64,000 nt of DNA from CAWBVG01 sp963792175. GTDB lineage: Bacteria; Acidobacteriota; Vicinamibacteria; Vicinamibacterales; CAVVIG01. Under the pieces are notes generated by a model, which saw only the letters and a program-made list of their open reading frames with translations, ran no database searches and had not been told where the DNA came from. A program made the translations under genes and the position numbers. Location of the stretch: contig CAWBVG010000032.1 in NCBI GenBank assembly GCA_963792175.1, forward strand, positions 1 to 64,000, written 5' to 3'. Positions 9,017 to 19,220 of the stretch are shown one piece after another. How positions within the stretch are numbered: position 1 is the stretch's first letter; every line of letters begins with the position of its first letter.

Positions 9017-10663
9017 TTAGCGGGTCTTGGTTTCAGGAACAGCGTCGAACCTGGCGATGGCGTCGAGATCGGCACCGGGTTCGCGCCCGTCCGGGCCTGC
9101 GTGCCGGTACGAGCTCGACGCGGCGAGGCGGTAGTTGCCGTCTTGCGGAGAGACGAAGCCGACCTGTTCGACGGACGCCGGAAAGAAGTTGCCAGAGGGG
9201 TACTGCTCGGGTCGGCCGCCGACGATCAGGTTCCTGCGGACCAGCGCGCCAGGGAAGTAGCGATCGAGCGAAGGGCGGCCGGTCGCCGTCCCAGAGCCGA
9301 TGATGCCGTAGCGATTGTGGAGCGCAATATTGTCTTGGAACACGAAGCCGGTGTGCGGTGCGTGATCGCCGCCAAAGAGCAGCGAATCGCTCTGAAACGC
9401 CGTGTTGCGATCGATGCTGATGTCGGACGTCCCGTCGAGAAGCTGAAACAGGCGGCCGCCGCCCCACTGGCCTCCGACATCGACGAAGAGATTGTTCCGG
9501 ATGGCAATGCGTGCGGTGCGCCGACTCGGATGGATGTCGTCGCGGCCGAGCACGTTGATGGCGGACGCGACGTGCCGGACGACGTTGTTCGCGAAGGTCA
9601 CGTCCTCCACGACCGACCAGGGGGCGGCCCCGTCCTGATTTCGAACCGTAAACAGAATCGCGAACCCGTTCTGGGACTGCGGCCAGTTGTACTCGAAGAC
9701 GTTACCCTCGATGATCACTCGCCGGGCGTTCTTCAGCTCGAAGAGGTTCTTGACGGACCACTGCGTGCCCTCGAAGTCCCGGCTCCCCGCGCGCCATCGG
9801 AGCGGTTTGGCCAGGTGATTGCCACGAATCTCGATGTCGGCCGGCACGAGATCGGGAATCGACGGATCGGCGCCGCCGAACAACAGGTTTTCGCCGGCGG
9901 CTTCGAGGAAATTGTTGGAGATCTTGAAGGGCCCTGGGCCGTTCCATCCCGCAATCGCCTGTGAGTCGGCGCCGGCCTCTTTGAAGTCCGAGAGATAGGA
10001 GTCGACGACGGCCGTGCTCCCTGAATTCATCGCGATGCCGCGGCGGGTTCCCTTCTGCGGGTCGCCGTGCAGGTAGCAGCGGTCGAAAATGATGTGGTGC
10101 GGAACCGCATCGACGTTCGTGTGATTGAGTCCGAGCTGGACGAGATCGCGAAGAAACGTGCCGCGCGCCGGACCGAATTCGATGCCGACGAACCGGTAGT
10201 GGTGGGCCGCCGGTTCGGTCACGATCACCGAACCGGACGCAGCCACGAGCTTCGGCATCGCCGGGGCGTGTGATGGGTTGACCCGCTGCCCTGGTGGTGG
10301 GAGGCGAGCGTCCGAGGACGTGCCGGTGATGACGATCCAGCCCGACCCTTCTTTCCGTGGAAGCCGAAACGATCCTTCATAGGTCGCGCCGTCCTCCAGC
10401 GCAATCAAGTCGCCAGGACTGGCCCGGTCGAGCGCCTCCTGCAGGTCGCCGCGAGCCGGAACGCGAATCGTTCGTTGGCGCTGGAACGCCTCACCGGTGT
10501 CGACGCTCTGGCGCGGAAGCTCAGGTGGCCGCGCCCCGGCGGATGATCCAGGTCCGAACGCACCGGGGGCGACATCTCCCGAGGAGAATCGCGGGAGCGA
10601 CGCGGCCAGACACATCGCGGCGGCCGCCGCGATGGTCAGGACGGTTCTCACTCTGCGGCGCAT
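9017..10663 (-). CDS. secreted parallel beta-helix protein
   Basis: 548 aa, intact. Signal peptide at the N-terminus (RTVLTIAAAAAMCLAAS). After VPARGDLQEALDRASPGDLI, which is the classic lead-in of pectate-lyase-like beta-helices, come repeated coils with N-N-x-(F/I) turns: KISNNFLEAAGENL, IEIRGNHLAKPL, VIIEGNVFEYNW, VTFANNVVRHV, IAIRNNLFVDV, FVFQDNIALHN. The fold occurs in polysaccharide lyases and in C5-epimerases such as AlgG; catalytic residues could not be assigned. The start overlaps the AlgD-like stop by 16 nt, so the two are probably co-translated. It is likely periplasmic and acts on the polymer made by this operon. Confidence 0.82.
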   Translation of the reverse strand: MRRRVRTVLTIAAAAAMCLAASLPRFSSGDVAPGAFGPGSSAGARPPELPRQSVDTGEAFQRQRTIRVPARGDLQEALDRASPGDLIALEDGATYEGSFRLPRKEGSGWIVITGTSSDARLPPPGQRVNPSHAPAMPKLVAASGSVIVTEPAAHHYRFVGIEFGPARGTFLRDLVQLGLNHTNVDAVPHHIIFDRCYLHGDPQKGTRRGIAMNSGSTAVVDSYLSDFKEAGADSQAIAGWNGPGPFKISNNFLEAAGENLLFGGADPSIPDLVPADIEIRGNHLAKPLRWRAGSRDFEGTQWSVKNLFELKNARRVIIEGNVFEYNWPQSQNGFAILFTVRNQDGAAPWSVVEDVTFANNVVRHVASAINVLGRDDIHPSRRTARIAIRNNLFVDVGGQWGGGRLFQLLDGTSDISIDRNTAFQSDSLLFGGDHAPHTGFVFQDNIALHNRYGIIGSGTATGRPSLDRYFPGALVRRNLIVGGRPEQYPSGNFFPASVEQVGFVSPQDGNYRLAASSSYRHAGPDGREPGADLDAIARFDAVPETKTR

Positions 10664-11967
10664 GCCGCCAGCTCCACCGGCCGGGACTCCGGCGGGCGTG
10701 CCGCGCCTCGCGTCAGATCGACGATCGGCAATTCGGGCCCGGCCAACGCGACGGCACGAGCGGCCTGCGCATCGGCCGCACTGAGAATCAGCAACTCGGC
10801 GTGCGCGACCAGTTCCTCGACGCGATCGCACAACAGCGACGCGATGTGCGGGATCTCGGTGTCGATGTAGCGGCGATTCGCGCCCATGATCCGCGCCAGC
10901 GACACGGAAGGATCGTGAATGCGCACGTCGTAGCCTTTTCCGATGAGCCGCTCCACCAGCGTGACCATCGGGCTCTCGCGCAGGTCGTCGGTGCCCGACT
11001 TGAATGCCAGACCGACGATGCCGACGCGGCGCCGTCCGGCTCTCAAGACCGCCTCGATGCCGCGAAGCACCTGCTGTTCGTTCGCCGGCATGATCGCCGA
11101 CAGGAGCGGCACCGGCAGGTCGTGGATTCGAGCCGCATTCGTCAACGCCCGGACATCCTTCGGAAGACAGGAGCCGCCAAAGGCGAAGCCGGGCTTGAGG
11201 TACGCCTCGGAGACGTTCAGCTTTCGATCCATCCGGAAGATCCGCATCACCTCCTGGGCATCAGCCCCGAGCGCGTCGCACAGATCCGCAACCTCGTTGG
11301 TGAAGCACACCTTCAGGGCGTGAAACGCGTTGCAGACATACTTCACCATCTCCGCCGTTCGCACGGTCGTCTGGACGAACGGCGCATCGACTCCGGCGTA
11401 CAACGAGCGCAGCACGTCCGCGGTCTGGGCCTCGGCACATCCGACGAGCACAAAGGGCGGATGCTCGAAGTCCTGCAGCGACGAGCCTTCGCGCATGAAC
11501 TCCGGGTTGACGGCCACGGGAAAACGCGTGACCGCTTGTCCGATCTGCTCGCCCAAGACGGCGCCGAGCACCTGTTCAGTGGTACCTGGCAGTACCGTGC
11601 TGCGCAGCACGATGGTCAGCGCACGTTCGCGCCCCCGGAGACAACGCCCGATGTCGGCGCCCACGCGCATGAGGCCGTCGAGATTCGGATGTCCTCGTCC
11701 TTCGTCCGGTGTGCCGACGCAGATGAGCGCAAGATCCGAGTCGCGGAGGGCATCGTCGGCTGACGTCGTCGCCGACAGCCGTCCGTCGGCCACGAGCCGC
11801 GCGAGCAACTCGCCCAGCCCCGGCTCGACGACTGGCGCAGTGCCCGAGTTGATCATCGTCACTTTCTCCGCCACGACGTCCACGCCGACGACCCGATGGC
11901 CGGCCCTGGCGAGACAGGTCGCGGAGACACACCCGACGTATCCGAGCCCGAAGACACTGACATTCAT
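10648..11967 (-). CDS. GDP-mannose 6-dehydrogenase (AlgD-like)
   Basis: 439 aa, intact. Oxidises a nucleotide sugar to its uronic acid in two NAD-dependent steps. The Rossmann N-terminus is VSVFGLGYVG; the central domain has VNPEFMREGSSLQDFEHPP; the catalytic Cys lies in FAFGGSCLPKDVRAL, the form typical of AlgD rather than UDP-glucose dehydrogenases (usually GFGGSCFPKD). The C-terminal FKSGTDDLRESPMV also follows AlgD, and the length matches its about 436 aa. UDP-sugar specificity cannot be excluded. Its product would be a uronate donor for the polymer, fitting the two amidotransferases and the heparinase-like lyase in the same operon. Confidence 0.85.
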   Translation of the reverse strand: MNVSVFGLGYVGCVSATCLARAGHRVVGVDVVAEKVTMINSGTAPVVEPGLGELLARLVADGRLSATTSADDALRDSDLALICVGTPDEGRGHPNLDGLMRVGADIGRCLRGRERALTIVLRSTVLPGTTEQVLGAVLGEQIGQAVTRFPVAVNPEFMREGSSLQDFEHPPFVLVGCAEAQTADVLRSLYAGVDAPFVQTTVRTAEMVKYVCNAFHALKVCFTNEVADLCDALGADAQEVMRIFRMDRKLNVSEAYLKPGFAFGGSCLPKDVRALTNAARIHDLPVPLLSAIMPANEQQVLRGIEAVLRAGRRRVGIVGLAFKSGTDDLRESPMVTLVERLIGKGYDVRIHDPSVSLARIMGANRRYIDTEIPHIASLLCDRVEELVAHAELLILSAADAQAARAVALAGPELPIVDLTRGAARPPESRPVELAACAAE

Positions 11968-11997
11968 TGGAGTTTCCCTGGGAAGGGCGTGAGGGCG

Positions 11998-12492
11998 TTA
12001 CGGCTTCCGGAGCTGGATGGTCGGGGTCGTGACGCTTACCGCGCCCCCTCTGTCGTCGGTACCGGTGAACGTGGAGAGAGCGGTGTGGTCGGTCGGGTTG
12101 CCGCTGCACCACCGGGCGTGCAATGTCAACTTCCCGCGCGGCTGAATCGTGATGCCGAGTCCGCTGAAATCGTTCACGACGAATCCGTCGAAGGAATCGA
12201 CACGGGCCGTCAACGTCACGCCAACGCCCGCGGTCTCTTCGAAGATCTGATCGTAGTACCAGGTGTGTTTCAGGTCGCTGCATTCAGGCGTGTCCGTGAC
12301 TGGCACGCCACTGTAGGGAACCGGATTTGGATTGATGCTCACAATGACGCTTCCCCTGTTTGGTGGCGGCTCCGAGCCATTCTCTGAAGGACCAGTCAGC
12401 CCCAATTTGCTGCACGCCGAGCTGATGACGGCAGGAACACACAACCACGCCACGGCCCAGAGCCGCGAGCGCTTCCACAACGCCCTGAACAT
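11998..12492 (-). CDS. predicted lipoprotein
   Basis: 164 aa, intact. The N-terminus is basic, then hydrophobic, with a lipobox ending at VISSAC, followed by a flexible S/G/P/N-rich stretch and an all-beta C-terminal domain (VTLTARVDSFDGFVVNDFSG, LTLHARWCSG). Two or three Cys in the mature part could form a disulfide. No family is recognised. It lies between a GT4 and the AlgD-like gene, on the same strand, and may be a periplasmic factor of the polysaccharide machinery. Confidence 0.65.
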   Translation of the reverse strand: MFRALWKRSRLWAVAWLCVPAVISSACSKLGLTGPSENGSEPPPNRGSVIVSINPNPVPYSGVPVTDTPECSDLKHTWYYDQIFEETAGVGVTLTARVDSFDGFVVNDFSGLGITIQPRGKLTLHARWCSGNPTDHTALSTFTGTDDRGGAVSVTTPTIQLRKP

Positions 12493-12553
12493 ACGAGCCT
12501 CCTAGAAACCGAAATTCGGGTGACGAGATGGCGGCGGCCGGTGGCGCCGCGCC

Positions 12554-13882
12554 TCACGAATGACGATGAAGCCGGCCGGATTCATTCCGTCTGCCAGCCA
12601 GGACGCGACCCCGCTCGATCGAGCATGGTCGCTCCAGTGACAGATCAACTCGACGACCGGCGCGGCTCCGTGATTGCGCATGATGCACGAAGGCGTCTAT
12701 GCACAGTGTTTCGAACTCGCTTGCCACATGAGTCCACGTGTAGCGGCTCTCGACGAGACGCCGTCCTGCGGTACCTAGCGCCTCCCGCCGCCGCGGATCT
12801 CGCAGCAGCGACACCACAGCGCTCGCGAAGTCGGCCGGGTCGTCGGCGATGACCGCATCTCGTCCAGACGCAAGCGCGAGCCCTTCAGCGCCCACAGTCG
12901 TGGAGACCACGGCCTTTCCCAGTGAGAGTGCTTCGAAAATCTTGAGACGCGTGCCACCACCCGCTCTCAGCGGCACCACATACACCGCAGCCTCTCTGAC
13001 AAACGGGCGCACATCGTCGACGGTTCCGGTGATGAGCACGCCGCTGCGCTCGCCGGCCGCGCGCAGCCGATCGCTCGGGTTCCGACCGACGACGGCAAGA
13101 GACGCCTGCGGCACTTCAGATCGAATGCGGGGCAGGATGGCGTCGATGAAATACAGCATCGCGTCTTCGTTGGGATGCCAGTCCATCGACCCCGTGAAGA
13201 CCAGCCGGGCCGGCAGCTGCGCCGTTCCGTCCGGCACGAAGTACGACGTATCCACGCCGGTGGGAATCGGAGAGACGCGCGCGCCGGGCGCCAGACTGGC
13301 CAGCCGATGCCGGTCCTGTTCGGAAACGGCAATCGTCAAATCCGAGCCGGCGCACGCCTCGGCCTCGCGGCGGCGGAGCTTCCGCCACTCGATCTCGAAC
13401 AGCATGCGGCGCCACGGTTTCCGTTCCAGCTCGCTCAATCGTCTCCAGATCAGGTGTTCGACGTTGTGTTGGAACAGCACGACGGGGACTGCTCCGCCAA
13501 GCGGAACGTTCGCCACGGCGCACAGGAAATCGGCGATGCAGAGATCGACGGAATTCGCGGCCATCAGCCTGCGCACTTCATCCCGTACGGCGGGCACGCA
13601 CCACTTCCAGAGATCCACCGGATAGGGCGAGAGCCACGATCGGGCCACTGCGGCCGGGAAGGTCGCGCTCTCTTTTTTCGGGACGACGTACGGAATCGAC
13701 AGGACGCTGTTGCAGCTCGACAGATGGCGAGCAAGGCCCTTCGGGTCTTCGTCAGGGCCGTGGGTCGTGATGACCGTGACTCGATGACGCCGGGAGAGCT
13801 CCCCGATGATCCGCAGGCTGCGGACGCGGCCGCCGCTCGTCGACGGCCAGAGGCCGCCCATTTTCACCCAGAGGATTCGCAT
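12554..13882 (-). CDS. glycosyltransferase family 4
   Basis: About 442 aa, GT-B fold, retaining. I chose the ATG of MRILWVKMGGLWPSTSGGRV at 13882, with AAGGA 6 nt upstream. The acceptor domain carries LFQHNVEHLIWRR; the donor half has PARLVFTGSMDWHPNEDAML, SLAVVGRNPS, ITGTVDDVRPFV and the E-x7-E motif region GGTRLKIFEALSLGKAVVST. The last about 40 residues are basic and low in complexity, perhaps read in a shifted frame. It is translated directly after the first AsnB-like gene, whose 3' end overlaps it as read. Confidence 0.85.
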   Translation of the reverse strand: MRILWVKMGGLWPSTSGGRVRSLRIIGELSRRHRVTVITTHGPDEDPKGLARHLSSCNSVLSIPYVVPKKESATFPAAVARSWLSPYPVDLWKWCVPAVRDEVRRLMAANSVDLCIADFLCAVANVPLGGAVPVVLFQHNVEHLIWRRLSELERKPWRRMLFEIEWRKLRRREAEACAGSDLTIAVSEQDRHRLASLAPGARVSPIPTGVDTSYFVPDGTAQLPARLVFTGSMDWHPNEDAMLYFIDAILPRIRSEVPQASLAVVGRNPSDRLRAAGERSGVLITGTVDDVRPFVREAAVYVVPLRAGGGTRLKIFEALSLGKAVVSTTVGAEGLALASGRDAVIADDPADFASAVVSLLRDPRRREALGTAGRRLVESRYTWTHVASEFETLCIDAFVHHAQSRSRAGRRVDLSLERPCSIERGRVLAGRRNESGRLHRHS

Positions 13883-15820
13883 AAAACGTCCTTGATGACT
13901 TCGCGCGGATGGCACGCAAGACATCGGCAGATGTCTCACCCTCGCAAAAAATTCGATGCCAGATTTCCAGGTTGATGAGCAGCCAGAGCCGATCGTCGTG
14001 ACGCACGCGTCCGCCACGGTGCTCGTCGGCCAGCTGCCGCACGGTGTGCGGATTGAAGAACCCGCGCGCTCGGGCGCGCGGTCCCAGAACGAGCTCCTCG
14101 ACCACCGGCCAGAAGCCGCCGCGCAGCCAGCGGCCGACCGGCACGGGGAACCCCATCTTGCGGCGCGCGAGGATCGCCGGCGGCACCAGATCCCGCACCG
14201 CGGCCCGAAGCACCGCCTTGGTTGTCCATCCCCGCAATTTGAGCCGTCCTGGCATCGCCGCGACGTGCTCGACGAGACGGTCGTCGAGGAATGGCACTCG
14301 GCTTTCGATCGAAGCGGCCATGCTCATCTGGTCCTGCTTCATCAGCAGTTCCTGCAGATAGGTCTGCAGATCCACGCGGCTCATGCGCTCGAGCATGGTT
14401 CCCGTCGCCTTCCTCGTAGCAGCGCGCCTGGACGACGTACGGGTCCCGCTCGCCTGAGGAGACATGGGACGCCAGGAGCCGGCTGCGAAGCGCCTCGGGA
14501 AACACCGCGAAGTTTTCGAAAAACAGACTGCGATAACCCGGCTCGAGGGCGACGAAGCCTCGACGCGCGTAGCGCGCGATGGACTCGGGCAGCGTCTCGA
14601 CGAGATCCCGCACGTGCCGGCGCAGGCGCCGCGGCGCAATCGCCCAGTACGCGCTGCCCGAAACGCGCGTTCCACAACGTCACGCGGTAGCGGTTGTAGC
14701 CGAGGAACAGTTCGTCGGCGCCTTCGCCCGTGAGCACGACCTTCACGTGCTCGCGAGCCAGGCGCGAGACGAAATAGAGCGGGACACTGGACGGAAATGC
14801 AATCGGTTCGTCTTCGTGCCACACCAGGTCGGGCAGCGCGTCGAAATACTGCTCGGGCGTCACGACGACGTCGCGGTGCTCGGCGCCGACCGACTTCGCC
14901 GCGAGGCGCGCGAACTCGAGCTCGTTGGCCTCGCGCTCGCGAAAACCGACCGCGAAGGTCCGGACCGGCTCCTTGATCGCTCGCGCCACCAGGGCTGCCA
15001 GCGCGCTCGAATCGAGACCGCCCGACAGGAACACGCCCAGCGGCACATCGCTCATCAGATGGCTGTGCACCGCCGTCTCGAGTCGATCCCGGAGCCCGTC
15101 GACCTCCGACTGCATGGTTGCCGCGGGCCGGCTGGCCGTGACCGGCAGATGCCAGTACCGGCGCGTGCCGATCCCTTCGGCCGGCGACCAGGAGAGGACG
15201 TGTGCCGGCAGCAGCTTTCGAATCCCGTTGAAGAACGTGTCCTCCGTCGAGACGAAGCGTGTGGCGAGGAACTCGGGCAGCACATGCTCGTTGAACGCGG
15301 GCCGAATCGAGCCCGCGGCAAGAACCGCCTTGATCTCCGACGCGAAGATCAGCTCGGTGTCGGTGCACGCGTAGTAGAGCGGCTTGATGCCCAGCCGGTC
15401 GCGTGCCAGCAGCAGACGGCGACTGCGATCGATCCCAGATCGCGAACGCGAACATGCCGTGCAGGCGCTCCACGGCGTCCGCTCCCTCTTCCTCGTAGAG
15501 GTGCAGGATGGTTTCGGTGTCGCACCGCGACCGGTAGCGGTGACCGCTGGCCTCCAGTCCCGGCCGAAGCTGCGCGTGGTTGTAGATCTCGCCGTTGTAG
15601 CACCACCCAGACGCTGCCGTCCTCGTTGCACATCGGTTGACGGCCAGCGTCGACATCCACGATCGCCAGACGCCGGTGCGCCAGCCCCACCGGACCGTCG
15701 ACCATGAGCCCCTCGCCGTCGGGGCCGCGGTGGCTCAAGGCCGTCCCGCATCCGCAGCAGACGGTGCTCCTCCACGCGTTCACGCGGATCGAATTTCACG
15801 ATGCCGGCAATGCCGCACAT
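13752..15820 (-). CDS. asnB: AsnB-like glutamine amidotransferase (copy 1), frameshifted
   Basis: About 640 aa of the asparagine synthase (glutamine-hydrolysing) family. It starts MCGIAGIVKFD, so the nucleophile Cys2 is present; a piece in another frame carries GPVGLAHRRLAIVD. The synthetase half has SDVPLGVFLSGGLDSSA (PP-loop, ATP pyrophosphatase), VVLTGEGADELFLGYNRY and IESRVPFLDDRLVE. Breaks are needed near 15740, 15600, 15430, 14670, 14610 and 14410. As read the frame stays open to 13752, overlapping the next GT4; the natural stop is probably near 13885. Members in polysaccharide loci usually amidate a sugar carboxylate (WbpS-like) rather than make asparagine; here that would suit uronates from the AlgD-like enzyme. 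Confidence 0.82.
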
Positions 15821-18053
15821 GGGTTCACTCTCGCGTCAGGAGGACGACACGCATCGTCGACGCGCACGGTCTCGCCGGAGTCCTCGAAGAACAGGCCGGC
15901 CGGCAGGTGGTCCTCGTCGTAGACGAGCCGCACTGGCGGCGGCGAGGTCAGGCCGTCCGCGTCCGGCAACAGCAGGGTCAAGACGCGCCAGGGCGGCACG
16001 ATCGTGGCCGAGTAGATCAGCATCGGGGCCGGTCGGCGTTCACCGTAGGTCGGGAGCCACCCACCCGCGAATCGGCTGTCGCGCTCCCCGATTCGAGGCT
16101 GGTTCGCACACGGGTGGCCGCCGACGTGAACGGCCCGACCCACAGCGCGTGGCCCCGCGGGCGTCTCGACGCGCGCCCAGCGATCGGGGCCGAGCGCCAC
16201 CTGCAGCGGCGCGAACTGAAACGTCAGATCGACCTGGTGCGTCGACGTTCCGACGAGATCGTCGACGAGGATCCAGTAGCGCGGCTTGACGAACAGAATG
16301 CGGCGCCGATGCACGAGCGGATCGCCGCGGCGGCTGAACGCATCGTGCTCGGCATCCAGAAAATCCAGCTCGGGACTCGAGTGCCATTCACGCAGCCGCA
16401 CTCGAGGGCGCTCGCGCCACGCGAACGGTCCGGCCGGTTCGGACTGAGTCCGGCCGTCGATGACCAGCGTGCTGTGCGCCGCGGTGCTGCGAAAGAAGTC
16501 GCGCCACTCCGAATCCGGGGTGTAGCAGAAGTTCCCGCCGTCAACGAGGCACGGTTCGCCGAAGATCGCGCACTGAACGCTCAGCAGATCGGCGTGTCCG
16601 TGTCCGCTGCTCCCGGGGCAGCCCAACGGACCGATGTCGACGATCATCTGGTGCGCATCGTCGTCCCAGCCGTTCCGCATGACCGCGTAGCCGCCCGCCG
16701 GAAAGGCGCGAGAGGCCGGACCGGCAGGCGGCACGGGCTGCAGCGCGTCGAAGGCGCGAAGGCCATCGAGCGCCCATCAGCCACAGGATCTCCGGCGCGA
16801 CCCCGTTCGCCGCCCAGGCGAAGTCGGCTCGATCGAAACAGCGCCGCCGCTGTCGCGAACAGTGCCGGCCGCGTCGTCCGGCCGGCGCCGCGACAGCGGA
16901 AGCAGCGTTCCGCCGTCGGCGTCTCCGATGGCGGGAATCGATCCATCCGGCTGGCGCACGGCGAGCAGGAACTCGACCATCTGGCGAACGCAGTCGACAA
17001 CGTGGCCAGGGACGCTGACGCCGTTGCGTCGACGCCAGCAGCAGAAAGTGCAGGTAGATGTCGATGGTGTAGCGGTGATAGCAGGTCGACTGCTCGAAGT
17101 GGACGCCGTCAGAGGAGACCTGTCGCCGGCTCTCGGCGACGAGGATGCGCGCACCGAGCTCGCGCCAGCGCGGCGCGTCGAGGAATTCGGTGAACAGCGT
17201 GCCGGCGTAGAACAGGCCGAGCGCCTCTCCGGTCAGATGCGTGTTGGGCGAAAAGTAGTACGAGAGATAGCGTCGCACGTGCGCCGCGTGCATCCAGATC
17301 GCCGAGACGACCTTCATCATCCACTCGCCCGACAGCCCGGGAAAGTCGCGGAGGAGGACCAGCGTCCAGCACCACGAGATCAGCCGGTAGGCGACCTCGA
17401 GGCTGCTCGCCCAGTTGATGCCGGTGCCGGGCGGATTCGCCTCGAGCCACGCGTCGATCGATCCGATGCACGCGTCGGGCATACCGCTCGTCGCCGGTCA
17501 GCGCCCAGGCCTGGGCCAGCGTGACGATCCACTGATGACGATTCAGCTCCCAGACGACCTTGCTGTCGCCCACCACCGCCGGATCGAGCGCATCGATCCG
17601 GCTCCAGTGCACGAGCGGCGATTGGCGACCCCACACCGGATCGAGGTGCCAGTCGATCGGATCGCCGAACGACAGCATGCGGTATCCGAGCAGATCGAAG
17701 CGTCGACCGACCATGGTGTCGGTTGCGGCAGCAGACGAGGTCGACGCACTCGGCGGGCAGCCGATCGCGAAGCGGCGGACAGGGCGCCCTGGTCGCATGC
17801 GCCGGCAAAGAAGCGGCCGGGCAAGACGTCGCGCTCGAGCCTGAGCGCCGCGCTCGGCCGTCGCGATCGCCGGCGCGCGGCTCCTGAAGCCAGCACCGCT
17901 GGGTCCGGATAACGGCCGCGGCGCCGCGACCCGTTCGAGCAGCTTGGCCGCCTCCTGGTGTCCGCGGTACGCCACCTCGGCAAAGCTCATCTCTCGAATG
18001 CGGCTGAGCCGAGCGCCCGTGCCGCGATGTCGAGGCATCGACGACCGGGCCAT
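15796..18053 (-). CDS. heparinase II/III-like polysaccharide lyase, frameshifted
   Basis: About 740 aa. Order: helical N-terminus (IREMSFAEVAYRGHQEAAKL); alpha/alpha-toroid with FGDPIDWHLDP, WELNRHQWIVTLAQAW, GINWASSLEVAYRLISW and FEQSTCYHRYTIDIYLHFL (catalytic Tyr/His region); C-terminal beta-sandwich with SSGHGHADLLSVQCAIFGEP, FRSTAAHSTLVIDG and QSEPAGPFAW. These are the hallmarks of heparinase II/III and alginate-lyase-like enzymes that cleave uronate-containing polymers. Pieces in several frames join near 17500, 17030, 16890 and 16730. The stop as read is 15796; a stop at 15825 (ending VVLLTRE) in another frame would leave 4 nt to the AsnB start. The ATG at 18053 follows the GT4 stop by 5 nt. 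No signal peptide is visible. Confidence 0.82.
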
Positions 18054-18058
18054 CGGCG

Positions 18059-19194
18059 TCAACGTGCTCGATGCGTCAGAGGACTCACCGCGCGTCCGTG
18101 GCGACTGCGACTTCGTCGAAGCGGCGCCCGCTCCGCATAGACTGCGGCCCACTGGTCGCGCACGGCCGGCCAGGTGTACTTCACGACTTCCCGGCGTGCT
18201 CGTGCCGCTCGTTGCGAGCCTCTTCGGGAGCGCGCCACACGGCGGCCATCGCCTCCGCCAGCGCACGGGATCGCCCGGCGCCACCAGGAGGCCGATCTCG
18301 CCGTGGCGCACCATCAACGGAATGTCGCCGGTTGAAGTCGAGACGACCGGCAGCCCGGCCGAGAACGCTTCGAGAATGGACACCGGCTGGTTGTCGAGCA
18401 CCGACGCGTTGACGAAGATGTCGTGCTCGGCATAGCAGCTGCGGCATCGCCGCCGGATCGATCTTGCCGGCGAATCGAACGGCGTCGCCCGCCGAGCGAC
18501 GCCGCCAGGCCGCGCAGGCGCCCCTCCTCGCTGCCGTAGCCGGCGACGGTGAGCGTGGCGGCGGGCACCTCGGCGCTGAATCGCGCGAACGCTTCGATGA
18601 CGAGGTCGACGCGGTAGTAGCGCTCGAGATTTCTGCGTCGACAGCACGCGAGGCTGAAGCGGGCGTCGCTCCCGGTACCGAAACCGCGACAGGTCCACGA
18701 CGTTGGGGATGACGCGCGTCGGGTAGCCGTGTCGCGCAAAGACATCACGGAGATACTCGGAGGGCACGACGATCTCGTGCGCCAGTCCGAGCCACGGATG
18801 AACGAGCCATCCCCAGTTGGCGAGGTGGTCCTCCGCTTCTCCGCTGTGGTAGTGGAGAACGATGCGCTTGTTCATGGCGCGCGCCGCGATCATGGCCGGC
18901 ACCGGCGCCAGGAGAAACGACCAATACGACGCCGAGAACACGTGGACGACGTCCGCCGACGCGAGCCGCGACAAGCTCGGCAGATAGATCGCCTGATTGA
19001 CCAGCGTGCGCAGACCACGGATGTTGCGAATCCAGCCGAGCGCGCGCGGAAACCGGGGATTGATCGGGACGAACGTCACGACGTAGCCGTCGTCGCGCAG
19101 CGCCGTCGACCAGGCTGCGCGCCTGCACGCCCTGGCCGCCCAGGATGTCGAGGCTGGCCGCGACAACGGCCACGCGCGGCTTTCGTCGGTTCAT
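18059..19194 (-). CDS. glycosyltransferase family 4, frameshifted
   Basis: About 375 aa, GT-B. Starts MNRRKPRVAVVAASLDILGG with QGVQARSLV (glycine-rich donor loop). It continues in a second frame with VVHVFSASYWSFLLAPVPAM, RIVLHYHSGEAEDHLAN and VVPSEYLRDVFARHGYPTRV, and ends with NASVLDNQPVSILEAFSAGL (E-x7-E site) and GLLVAPGDP. Breaks lie near 19110, 18690, 18440 and 18250. The natural stop, after SPLTHRAR, is at 18059-18061, five bases before the heparinase start. It resembles GT4 enzymes of exopolysaccharide loci; its acceptor is unknown. Confidence 0.78.
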
Positions 19195-19220
19195 CGGTCT
19201 TTTTCTCGCGGACAGTTGCC

